Assembly (NCBI GenBank): GCA_031259225.1
Contig: JAIRLT010000021.1
Coordinates: forward strand, 1-8,374
Source: Prevotellaceae bacterium
GTDB taxonomy: Bacteria > Bacteroidota > Bacteroidia > Bacteroidales > UBA932
DNA: 8,374 nt
Reading direction: 5' to 3'
Shown one piece after another: positions 1 through 4,792 of the stretch. The position numbers were made by a program, and so were the translations under genes. The notes beneath the pieces are model-generated. The model saw only the letters and a list, made by a program, of their open reading frames with translations, was not told the DNA's origin and made no database searches. Positions within the stretch are counted from its first letter, which is position 1. The number at the start of each line of letters is the position of its first letter.

Positions 1-201
1 GAGGGCGGTAAAATCCCCGCCATGACAAAAAACACCACAAAACAGGAACAACCCGCCACTTTCAAAGACACCGTTGGCGAAGACAGCATCACCCGTTTTG
101 ATAAAAAGAAGAAAAAACGCCGCAAACAGAACCGGCAACGCCGGAACAGGCTGTCCGGCAAAAAATCATCCGGCAAACATGAAAATAATACTCAAAAATA
201 G
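1..201 (+). CDS. C-terminal tail of an upstream gene, probable PSP1-domain protein (partial)
   Basis: Frame 1 is open from the window edge to a TAG at 199-201 and encodes 66 residues. The tail is very basic: after EDSITRFD come runs KKKKKRRK and RQRRNR, then a Lys/Ser-rich end. Its start lies outside the window. In Bacteroidetes the gene just before gldH is commonly a PSP1-domain (RicT-like) protein with a disordered Lys/Arg-rich C-terminus, and this tail fits that. The PSP1 domain itself is not visible, so the family is inferred from composition and neighbourhood. The gene overlaps the gldH start by 23 bases, which suggests translational coupling. An internal ATG at 22-24 is in frame but unlikely to be the true start. 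Confidence 0.6.
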   Translation, partial: EGGKIPAMTKNTTKQEQPATFKDTVGEDSITRFDKKKKKRRKQNRQRRNRLSGKKSSGKHENNTQK

Positions 202-652
202 TACCCTCACCGCTGTGGCGGCGCTCTTTTGCATCTCTTGCGAATACAACGGCATGGCGGAACAGCAAATAAATATTCCACATTCAACGTGGCATAAGGA
301 CAGTATCATCCCGATAACATTGCCGGTGGAAGACACCCTCTCGTATTGCACGGTTTTGCTCACTTTGCGCCATACGGACGACTACCCGTACAACAACATC
401 ATCCTCTCGGTAGCCACCACCGCGCCGTCGGGTATTACCGCCTGCGACACGGTGGAATACCGCCTCATGGACAACGGGAAATGGAACGGGAAAACCAGCG
501 GACGGTGGATAGACAGCCGGCTGGAATTCCGCACCGGCGTCCGGTTCCGGCAATATGGCGACTATCGCTTCCGCATCGCCCACCTGATGCGGAACGAAAA
601 ACTGCCGGGCGCGGGGGCTATAGGCGTCCGCATAGAACGGACGGAAGACTAA
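179..652 (+). CDS. gldH: GldH-type lipoprotein
   Basis: A 157-residue protein. The ATG at 179 is preferred over codons further upstream in the same frame because it places a lipoprotein signal at the very N-terminus: MKIILK, then a hydrophobic stretch of about 14 residues, then a lipobox FCIS-C with Cys21 as the lipidated residue. The mature part, with motifs such as WHKDSIIPI, DDYPYNN, and a C-terminal YGDYRFRIAHLMR, matches the GldH family and its usual length. GldH is a lipoprotein required for gliding in Flavobacterium, but homologues are kept in many non-gliding Bacteroidales, where the role is unclear. The gene starts inside the upstream basic-tail gene and is followed after 29 bases by sufE, so the three are probably co-transcribed. 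Confidence 0.85.
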   Translation: MKIILKNSTLTAVAALFCISCEYNGMAEQQINIPHSTWHKDSIIPITLPVEDTLSYCTVLLTLRHTDDYPYNNIILSVATTAPSGITACDTVEYRLMDNGKWNGKTSGRWIDSRLEFRTGVRFRQYGDYRFRIAHLMRNEKLPGAGAIGVRIERTED

Positions 653-681
653 GCCCGGCAGGCTTTACCAATTTTATTATT

Positions 682-1104
682 ATGCGCATTGAAGAAATAG
701 AACAGCAGGTAATCGAAGAATTTTCCTCCTTCCACGACTGGATGGACAAGTACGAATACCTGATAGAACTGGGGAAATCACTACCGCCCTTCGACGAAAA
801 AAACAAAGTGGAACAAAACCTGATTAGCGGTTGCCAGTCGCGGGTATGGCTGGATGCGCGGCTTGAAAACGGACGGGTATATTACACCGCCGACAGCGAC
901 GCGATTATTACCAAAGGCATCGTTTCCCTGTTGGTGCGCGTGCTTTCGGGACAGGCGCCACAAGACATCTTAAACGCCAACCTCGCATTTATCGAAACCA
1001 TCGGGTTAAAGGAAAACCTATCCCCCACCCGCGCCAACGGACTGCTGGCAATGACCAAACAAATGAAAACATATGCCCTGATTTTCGGCACGAATAGGAG
1101 TTAA
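682..1104 (+). CDS. sufE: SufE family cysteine desulfuration protein
   Basis: A 140-residue protein of normal SufE length. SufE accepts persulfide sulfur from the cysteine desulfurase SufS and passes it to the SufBCD scaffold for cytosolic Fe-S cluster assembly. The acceptor Cys51 lies in the family signature SGCQSRVW, at the same residue number as in E. coli SufE. Other family features are an N-terminal helix (IEEIEQQVIEEFS), DWMDKYEYLIELGK, and the LSPTRANGL segment near the C-terminus. The start at 682 gives a standard N-terminus; the frame is open further upstream, but only through gldH in another frame. No SufS or SufBCD gene is in the window. The last Ser codon and the TAA stop are built from the first unit of a heptad repeat array beginning at 1099, so the original C-terminus may have been altered by a few residues. 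Confidence 0.95.
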   Translation: MRIEEIEQQVIEEFSSFHDWMDKYEYLIELGKSLPPFDEKNKVEQNLISGCQSRVWLDARLENGRVYYTADSDAIITKGIVSLLVRVLSGQAPQDILNANLAFIETIGLKENLSPTRANGLLAMTKQMKTYALIFGTNRS

Positions 1105-1202
1105 GAACTAAGAGTTAAGAACTAAGAGTTGGCTGACGCGGCAGCCAATTAGTCACATTAAAAAATTAGTCACATTAGCACATTAATCACATTAGCACAT
1201 TA
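1099..1202. repeat. Intergenic mosaic: heptad array, GC palindromic core, CACATTA array
   Basis: Three modules are joined. Positions 1099-1126 are two perfect copies of the 14-mer AGTTAAGAACTAAG, that is alternating 7-mers that differ by transitions, plus a partial unit. Positions 1131-1146 are an imperfect palindrome GGCTGACGCGGCAGCC. Positions 1149-1202 are a run of degenerate units built on TCACATTA and GCACATTA. The first module begins inside the last sense codon of sufE. The CACATTA family recurs on the opposite strand at 6730-6776. Confidence 0.8.
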
Positions 1203-1242
1203 AAAAAAAGCCTGCTACATTTTCATGCGGCAGGTCTTTTTT
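1202..1242. terminator. Bidirectional rho-independent terminator
   Basis: The stem CCTGC (1211-1215) pairs with GCAGG (1230-1234), with further partial pairing inside the loop. An A-tract (1202-1209) lies on the left and a T-tract (1237-1242) on the right, so it can serve sufE on the plus strand and the convergent DUF1573 gene on the minus strand. Confidence 0.8.
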
Positions 1243-1253
1243 AATAGTGACTG

Positions 1254-1267
1254 TGCGCCGTGCGCCG
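1254..1267. repeat. Two heptads TGCGCCG abutting a stop codon
   Basis: Two exact tandem copies of TGCGCCG end directly against the minus-strand stop codon (TTA at 1268-1270) of the DUF1573 gene. It is short, so on its own it would be weak evidence; it is listed because the same period and the same placement at a gene end recur elsewhere in the window. Confidence 0.5.
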
Positions 1268-1678
1268 TTATTCTACCGGTGCAGGTTCGCTGGCTTCGCC
1301 GACGATGACTTTCCCTTTAATATATAGAATAATGGTACTGGGCGTGCCGTTCGTGGTAACCGTAAGCGATTTGTTGAACGGACCAACTGCGGCGGCATTG
1401 TAGGTTGCCTGCACGACGCCGGTTTGCCCGGGTTCTACCGGTTCTTTTGTCCAGCCCGGGGTGGTGCAACCGCATGACGGCTGTACGTTTTGAATTAACA
1501 CGGGGCTGCTGCCGGTGTTGGTAAATTCAAACGCATACGTTTGCGGACCGTTGCTTTGCAGCAATTCCCCGAAGTCGTGCGTTGTTTCGGTAAATTTAAC
1601 GGTGCTGTCTGCCGACTGCGCAAACGTGACCGCAAAACCTGCCATACTGATGATGGCTAAAAGAAGTGTTCTTTTCAT
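1268..1678 (-). CDS. Secreted DUF1573-domain protein
   Basis: A 136-residue protein. Residues 1-20 are a Sec signal peptide (MKRT, then a hydrophobic core ending FAVTFA) with likely cleavage before Gln21. The remainder is a single DUF1573 domain, an Ig-like, ASH-related beta fold common in Bacteroidetes. Visible features are THDFGELLQ, YAFEFTNTGSSPVLI, the Cys-Gly-Cys motif in QPSCGCTTPGW (Cys69, Cys71), EPGQTGVVQATYN and a final strand LTVTTNGTPSTIILYIKG. The short acidic tail ends EPAPVE. It probably acts outside the inner membrane; no specific function is established for such single-domain members. It converges on sufE and has its own upstream promoter candidate. Confidence 0.9.
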   Translation of the reverse strand: MKRTLLLAIISMAGFAVTFAQSADSTVKFTETTHDFGELLQSNGPQTYAFEFTNTGSSPVLIQNVQPSCGCTTPGWTKEPVEPGQTGVVQATYNAAAVGPFNKSLTVTTNGTPSTIILYIKGKVIVGEASEPAPVE

Positions 1679-1709
1679 AATACTATGTTTTTATTGTTAA
1701 TATTGGCTG

Positions 1710-1740
1710 CAAAGTTCCAACAATAATTTGAATACTGCAA
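1710..1740 (-). promoter_or_regulatory. Candidate promoter of the DUF1573 gene
   Basis: Read on the minus strand, TTG (from 1738-1740) is followed after 20 bases by GAACTTTG (1710-1717). This matches the Bacteroidetes -7 TANNTTTG at six of eight positions counting the two free N positions, with G for the first T. It lies about 30 bases upstream of the start codon. Confidence 0.4.
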
Positions 1741-1758
1741 GCGTTCCGCCGCAAATTT

Positions 1759-1818
1759 TCGTAGCGTTTACGTTAAATTTTACCGGCAATGTCAAAAAAT
1801 CGTAGCGTTTAGGTCAAA
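1759..1818. promoter_or_regulatory. Pair of 19-bp direct repeats upstream of a promoter
   Basis: TCGTAGCGTTTACGTTAAA (1759-1777) recurs as TCGTAGCGTTTAGGTCAAA (1800-1818), 17 of 19 identical, start-to-start distance 41 bases (about four helical turns). The second copy ends eight bases before the -33 box of the plus-strand promoter at 1827. This fits a pair of activator or repressor sites on one face of the helix; the binding protein is unknown. Confidence 0.45.
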
Positions 1819-1826
1819 AACATTTT

Positions 1827-1857
1827 TTTGTATTTAAGAAAAAGTTTCTTACCTTTG
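1827..1857 (+). promoter_or_regulatory. Strong Bacteroidetes-type promoter
   Basis: TTTG (1827-1830), 19 bases, then TACCTTTG (1850-1857), an exact match to the -33 TTTG / -7 TANNTTTG consensus with ideal spacing. Expected transcription start is near 1864, about 14 bases before the ATG at 1878. It would drive the short poly-C ORF and the tandem repeats. Confidence 0.75.
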
Positions 1858-1877
1858 TACCCGAACATTGAAACATT

Positions 1878-1979
1878 ATGAAAAACTTTTTGAACATCCA
1901 CGCCCCGCGCACCCTAAACCTGACGGTTTCTTGGATGTTTTATTTTGTACCCCCCCCCCCGAAACCGTTGCGAGAGTAA
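1878..1979 (+). CDS. Short ORF with internal poly-C tract, possibly phase-variable
   Basis: ATG at 1878, directly downstream of the strong promoter at 1827, opens a 33-residue frame starting MKNFLNIHAPRTLNL and including the hydrophobic WMFYFV, then four prolines encoded by an 11-C run, ending KPLRE and TAA. I do not recognise the product. Removing one C (10 C) or adding two (13 C) would join this start to the frame that stays open through the 21-bp repeats to 2379, giving about 166 residues with ten GLPDKSS-like units. With 12 C the frame would stop at 1985-1987. With the 11 C shown, the long form is off. That it is translated at all is inference from the promoter and ATG; the downstream sequence is Cys-rich and not obviously protein-like. 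An alternative is a non-coding transcript. Confidence 0.35.
   Translation: MKNFLNIHAPRTLNLTVSWMFYFVPPPPKPLRE
1950..1960 (+). repeat. Homopolymeric tract of 11 C
   Basis: Eleven consecutive C residues within the short ORF at 1878-1979. Tracts of this length are prone to slipped-strand change, and it sits between a start codon and a long alternative frame. It is also a typical place for a sequencing length error, so the count should be treated with caution. Confidence 0.85.
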
Positions 1980-2379
1980 GGCTGTAGAGCGTGTCGCTCT
2001 GTGTGCTTACTCCTGTGCGGTCTCCAGAGGGTTGCTTGTTTCAACTTTATTACCGGTAGAAACGCTTGGTGCGCTTGGCTTTCCGGCTGTGTTGCCGTTA
2101 TTTCCCGCTTGTTTTTCCAGTCTTCCCAACAGTCTGTCCGGACTTCCGGACAAGTCATCCGGACTTCCGGATAAGTCATCCGGACTTCCGGATAAGTCAT
2201 CCGGACTTCCGGAGAAGTCATCCGGACTTCCGGACAAGTCATCCGGACTTCCGGATAAGTCATCCGGACTTCCGGATAAGTCATACGGACTTCCGGACAA
2301 GTCATCCGGACTTCCGGACAAGTCATCCGGACTTCCGGACAAGTCATCCGGGACGCTGTTTAAATTTTTAAATCTTTGA
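1961..2379 (+). other. Out-of-frame continuation: long open frame through the tandem repeats
   Basis: In the frame set by position 1945 the sequence is open from before the C tract to a TGA at 2377-2379. It encodes a Cys- and Leu-rich segment (for example RVALCAYSC, LLPVETLGALGFPAVLP), then about ten heptapeptides GLPDKSS, ending SGTLFKFLNL. It has no ATG of its own; only a TTG at 1945 or a frame change at the C tract would reach it. Most differences between repeat units are GAC/GAT, synonymous for Asp in this frame, though they are equally silent in one minus-strand frame. It could be the off-phase part of a variable gene, a decayed gene, or non-coding. Confidence 0.25.
2137..2351 (+). repeat. 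Tandem array: ten 21-bp units plus a partial unit
   Basis: The unit TCCGGACTTCCGGACAAGTC plus A is repeated ten times from 2137 to 2346, then a partial TCCGG. One position varies: C in units 1, 5, 8, 9 and 10, T in units 2, 3, 6 and 7, G in unit 4; unit 8 also reads TACGG instead of TCCGG. Each unit carries two TCCGGA palindromes, so any two units can pair in single-stranded DNA or RNA. The unit length is a multiple of both three and seven. Degenerate similarity extends upstream to about 2122. Confidence 0.95.
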
Positions 2380-2396
2380 ATTTTTCAATTTATAAA
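2358..2396. repeat. AT-rich repeat, inverted relative to the copies after trpS
   Basis: The stretch is built of TTTAAATTTTTAAATCTTTG followed by TTTTTCAATTTATAAA. Its reverse complement resembles the TTTAAAGATTTAAATATTTC sequences at 7950-7977 and 8067-8090. It follows the 21-bp array directly and contains the TGA of the long open frame. Confidence 0.55.
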
Positions 2397-2413
2397 CCTA
2401 AAAATATACAATT

Positions 2414-2536
2414 ATGTGGAAAAAAGATTTTATCCCGACAAAAGACAGGTACTTCCTGTCATGGACTGTTAATTTCCCGGGCTACGCAGTAGGCAGTGGG
2501 CAGTGCTGGCGCGCCAGCCTAACAATTAATAATTAA
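2414..2536 (+). pseudogene. N-terminal remnant of a Bacteroidetes DFIP-type protein of unknown function
   Basis: ATG at 2414 opens a 40-residue frame. Residues 1-21 (MWKKDFIPTKDRYFLSWTVN, then F) look like the N-terminus of a Bacteroidetes family of about 200 residues that I recall as beginning with a DFIP..D..F..W pattern. From residue 22 on, the frame is intergenic repeat: AVGSGQCW comes from the GCAGTAG/GCAGTGG heptads and the palindrome, and the TAA lies in the AACAATT array. The rest of the gene is therefore missing. The C-terminus typical of what seems the same family is at the end of the window on the other strand (8248-8374), where the same GCAGTGG heptads follow the stop codon. This suggests an internal deletion that joined the 5' end to the 3' flank. 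The family assignment is from memory. Confidence 0.5.
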
Positions 2537-2594
2537 CAATTAACCACTAACCATTATTTTCAACTTCGCGTAATCCGCTTAAATCTGTGTAATC
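2486..2594. repeat. Intergenic mosaic: GCAGTGG heptads, perfect 14-bp palindrome, AACAATT heptads, TAATC units
   Basis: Three heptads GCAGTAG, GCAGTGG, GCAGTGC (2486-2506) run into the perfect palindrome GCTGGCGCGCCAGC (2505-2518). Five heptads based on AACAATT and AACCATT follow (2521-2555), then a looser repeat around GTAATCCG and GTGTAATC (2569-2594). It is the clearest example in the window of two unrelated arrays joined by a GC-rich palindrome. Confidence 0.8.
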
Positions 2595-2606
2595 AAAAAT
2601 AAATAT

Positions 2607-2611
2607 AGGAG
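2607..2611 (+). promoter_or_regulatory. Shine-Dalgarno sequence of the HEPN gene
   Basis: AGGAG lies eight bases before the ATG at 2620. Other starts in the window lack such a site, so this one stands out and supports the start chosen. Confidence 0.6.
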
Positions 2612-2619
2612 AAAAAATT

Positions 2620-3114
2620 ATGTATATAGATTATAAATTAGAGTTTACCTACAGAACAAAGAAACTGGTTGAACAATCTCACACAATTAGAAACATGTTT
2701 GGATTGGAAGTAACCTTCCTGCTGAATTGTTTTGGTGGGTTGGTCATTGCAGTATGGGAATTTAAGAAAGATGACGAACAATTCCTTGCCACGCCGTTAG
2801 ATGAGGACTTCCTTAGGTATTTTAAAAGTTTGCAGCTTGTACTGGATAGGCAATTAGTAGAGATAAACTCGCCCGAACGCAAGCGCCAAGCATTCCAACG
2901 ATATACAAAGCGGGACATCCTCGAAAAACTCCGGAATTCCATATCGCGCCAAAATATTAATAGTATCGCTGATAATGGACAATGGACAGGCGTAACCATG
3001 TGGAATGAGATAGCGAATAAAAAAGAGCGGGATTTTGAAGTAGAAATGGATATTGAGAAATTAAGATCGTTAAGTCTTGCTATTGCTGACGCCTACATTA
3101 ACACACTTACGTGA
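2620..3114 (+). CDS. HEPN-fold protein, pEK499_p136-like, with altered RNase motif
   Basis: A 164-residue protein, the usual size of small HEPN-family nucleases of the pEK499_p136 type. Visible features are an N-terminal helix with LVEQSHTIRNMFGLEVTFLL followed by NCFGGLVIAV, a basic middle part (PERKRQAFQRYTKRD), then KLRNSISRQNINSI, and a C-terminal FEVEMDIEKLRSLSLAIADA helix. HEPN RNases normally carry R-x4-6-H, often as LRNAIAH. Here Arg105 is kept but the expected His is Arg110, with no His close behind. The protein may be catalytically inactive or act as a binding or antitoxin-like member. It stands alone, with a good Shine-Dalgarno site, after the repeat mosaic and before a strong terminator, next to the AbiE operon. 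Lower G+C than trpS or gldH hints at transfer. Confidence 0.65.
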   Translation: MYIDYKLEFTYRTKKLVEQSHTIRNMFGLEVTFLLNCFGGLVIAVWEFKKDDEQFLATPLDEDFLRYFKSLQLVLDRQLVEINSPERKRQAFQRYTKRDILEKLRNSISRQNINSIADNGQWTGVTMWNEIANKKERDFEVEMDIEKLRSLSLAIADAYINTLT

Positions 3115-3161
3115 ATAAGCGTTTGAAATAACAAGAGAAGTTAAAAAGCCGCACAGCCATC

Positions 3162-3210
3162 AAAAACGTTCCGGGAACTCAGGTTACACTGATTTCCCGG
3201 AATGTTTTTT
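3162..3210 (+). terminator. Rho-independent terminator after the HEPN gene
   Basis: AAAAACGTTCCGGGAA (3162-3177) pairs with TTTCCCGGAATGTTTTTT (3193-3210), with additional TCAG/CTGA pairing at the base of the loop. The long stem ends in a T-tract, and the A-tract on the left would let it work in both directions. It isolates the HEPN gene from abiE. Confidence 0.85.
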
Positions 3211-3340
3211 ATAATTTCGTCGCCAAATTCATCAAGGTGAACAAAAGTTTCTTTGCCATCCGCCAATATTTTGACGGGTGGCTTACAACCTACGACTTAT
3301 TTAAGGCATTCTTCCCGGCATCAACCGTATCCCTGAATAT

Positions 3341-3390
3341 TTTGTTTTAATGCTGTTTTTATGTATTTTTGCATAAAAACAGCATTAAAA
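3341..3390 (+). promoter_or_regulatory. abiE promoter embedded in a perfect 19-bp inverted repeat (operator)
   Basis: TTTG (3341-3344), 19 bases, then TATTTTTG (3364-3371) matches the Bacteroidetes -33/-7 promoter exactly. The 19 spacer bases TTTTAATGCTGTTTTTATG (3345-3363) are the left arm of a perfect inverted repeat. The right arm CATAAAAACAGCATTAAAA (3372-3390) begins directly after the -7 box and ends on the A of the abiEi start codon. Transcription should start near 3378, inside the right arm, so the mRNA lacks the left arm and has a leader of only about 12 bases. The repeat thus looks like a DNA operator. AbiEi antitoxins are known to bind inverted repeats in their own promoter and repress it. 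Confidence 0.85.
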
Positions 3391-4007
3391 TGGATTATTT
3401 ACAATTCAAGAACCGTTTTTTTGATTTGGGATGTATCAATGTACACCAAATATATGCATGGCAGGAAAATTTTGATAAGATGAACCTGACCCGCTGGACG
3501 AAACAAAATTTATTGGTTAAGTTAAGAAATGGCTATTATAGCTTTCCCGAATACTGGCATCAACCTAACTTTGGATTTTTTATTTCTAACCGGATTTACC
3601 GCCCCTCGTACGTCAGTGTGCATTCGGCGCTGGCATTTTACGGGATAATTCCTGAAGCTGTCGTGCAAATTTCAGCGGTAGGCACTTTGAAAAGAACTGT
3701 TTTTGAAAATTCATTCGGAATATTTACCTACCGGCAGATAGCTCCAAACCTGCTGTTTGGTTACGATATAAAGCCTTTTTTAAACGCGCAGACATTCTTG
3801 CTTGCGCAGCCTGAAAAGGCATTACTTGATTTGCTATACCTGTATCCGTTTTACGACACGCCGCAAGAAATGGAGGAATTACGTTTAGACGAAGATTTTC
3901 TCGAACAGCATTTCAACGTAAACCGGTTTAATGAATATGCCGATAAATTTCAAACCAAAGCATTGAGTAAACGAGCCGCGTTGCTGTTAAAAAAATACGG
4001 AATATGA
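3390..4007 (+). CDS. abiEi: AbiEi-type antitoxin, DNA-binding autorepressor
   Basis: A 205-residue protein starting MDYLQF. The ATG at 3390 is chosen because an in-frame TTG at 3369 would lie inside the -7 promoter box. Residues about 1-55 form the winged-helix part typical of AbiEi (NLTRWTKQNLLVKLRNGYYS). The C-terminal domain shows YVSVHSALAFYGIIPE, SAVGTLKRTVFE, FTYRQI and the QPEKALLDLLYLYP segment shared by AbiEi-family antitoxins. In known AbiE systems this protein neutralises the AbiEii toxin without binding it (type IV) and represses the operon by binding inverted repeats; a matching 19-bp repeat covers the promoter here. It shares ATGA with abiEii (4-base overlap), so translation is likely coupled. 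Virtually no leader is left for a Shine-Dalgarno site. Confidence 0.88.
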   Translation: MDYLQFKNRFFDLGCINVHQIYAWQENFDKMNLTRWTKQNLLVKLRNGYYSFPEYWHQPNFGFFISNRIYRPSYVSVHSALAFYGIIPEAVVQISAVGTLKRTVFENSFGIFTYRQIAPNLLFGYDIKPFLNAQTFLLAQPEKALLDLLYLYPFYDTPQEMEELRLDEDFLEQHFNVNRFNEYADKFQTKALSKRAALLLKKYGI

Positions 4008-4792
4008 TACGATTGGAACAACTAAAACCGTTTTTCCCGGAACAGATAATCAGGAGCCCGGCACATCAGAAATATATGGTAAAAGAGTATGTTCAACTGA
4101 TGATACTTGATTACTTATCCACTACCCCATACGTTAAAAAACTTATTTTTATTGGTGGCACTAATCTGCGATTAGTTAAGGGTATCGACCGTTTTTCGGA
4201 GGATCTGGATTTTGATTGCAGGCAATTATCCGAACAGCATTTTTCGGAAATAACGGAAGCGGTAGGGTCATTTTTGCAACGCTCCGGTTTTAGAGTAGCT
4301 GTACGGGACAAGGTAAATGATAAATTAAAAGCTTTCCGTAAAAATATCTATTTTCCCGAAATGCTGTTTGAATTGGGTTTATCGGGATATAAAGAAGAGC
4401 GGTTTCTAATAAAAATAGAAGCCCAAGACCAAGCCGTGGAATATTCCCCGGTGATAGCGAATATCAGGGGTTGTGGGTTCTTTTTTTCATTTCCCGTACC
4501 ACCAAATGATATTTTGTGTGCCATGAAAATCGCTGCTTTGCTTGCCCGTCAAAAAGGACGTGATTTTTATGACGCCATGTTTTTATTAGCCCAGACAAAA
4601 CCCAACTACACGTATTTAACGCAAAAATGGCATATACGTAATGAAAGCGAACTGAAAAAAGCGCTGATAAAAACGCTTGAAAAAGTTGATTTGAAAAAAA
4701 AATCACATGATTTCGAACATTTACTTTTTCAGAAGAACAGCGATAAAATTCTTTTATTCCGGGATTTTATAAACAGCATTTTTCCATTTTAA
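4004..4792 (+). CDS. abiEii: AbiEii/AbiGii-type nucleotidyltransferase toxin
   Basis: A 262-residue protein of the normal length for AbiEii toxins, members of the DNA polymerase beta-like nucleotidyltransferase fold. The active-site motif is intact: GGTNLRL (residues 51-57), then RFSEDLDFD with Asp67 and Asp69 as likely metal ligands. A further conserved block is MKIAALLARQKGRDFYDA, containing Lys175, Arg186-Asp187 and Asp190. LIKIEAQ (residues 136-142) would be the third acidic strand. Known relatives transfer nucleotides to RNA targets such as tRNA and stop growth on phage infection. The overlap with abiEi implies co-translation of antitoxin and toxin. Its TAA interlocks with the stop codon of convergent yraN. 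No frameshift or missing key residue is seen, so the system looks functional. Confidence 0.9.
   Translation: MIRLEQLKPFFPEQIIRSPAHQKYMVKEYVQLMILDYLSTTPYVKKLIFIGGTNLRLVKGIDRFSEDLDFDCRQLSEQHFSEITEAVGSFLQRSGFRVAVRDKVNDKLKAFRKNIYFPEMLFELGLSGYKEERFLIKIEAQDQAVEYSPVIANIRGCGFFFSFPVPPNDILCAMKIAALLARQKGRDFYDAMFLLAQTKPNYTYLTQKWHIRNESELKKALIKTLEKVDLKKKSHDFEHLLFQKNSDKILLFRDFINSIFPF

Noticed and set aside
74..178. Upstream in-frame extension of gldH from 74
   Set aside because: It would place over 30 charged residues before the lipoprotein signal peptide and overlap the basic tail of the previous gene; the ATG at 179 gives a canonical signal.
346..681. Upstream extension of sufE from 346
   Set aside because: That segment is gldH read in another frame; the ATG at 682 matches the normal SufE N-terminus and puts the acceptor cysteine at residue 51.
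1940..2347. Minus-strand ORFs across the 21-bp repeats (MTCPEVR-type and SGSPDDL-type repeats)
   Set aside because: A repeat of length divisible by three keeps every frame open. Neither frame has an upstream promoter that I can see; the SGSPDDL frame has no ATG before a stop, and the other runs antisense across the poly-C tract.
2137..2351. CRISPR array
   Set aside because: The 21-bp units are contiguous with no unique spacers, and no cas gene is nearby; this is a plain tandem repeat.
3369..3389. TTG start for abiEi at 3369
   Set aside because: The codon lies within the -7 promoter box and upstream of the expected transcription start.
3345..3390. Inverted repeat as a transcription terminator or RNA switch
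   Set aside because: The left arm lies between -33 and -7, so it is not transcribed from this promoter, and there is no T-tract after the right arm.
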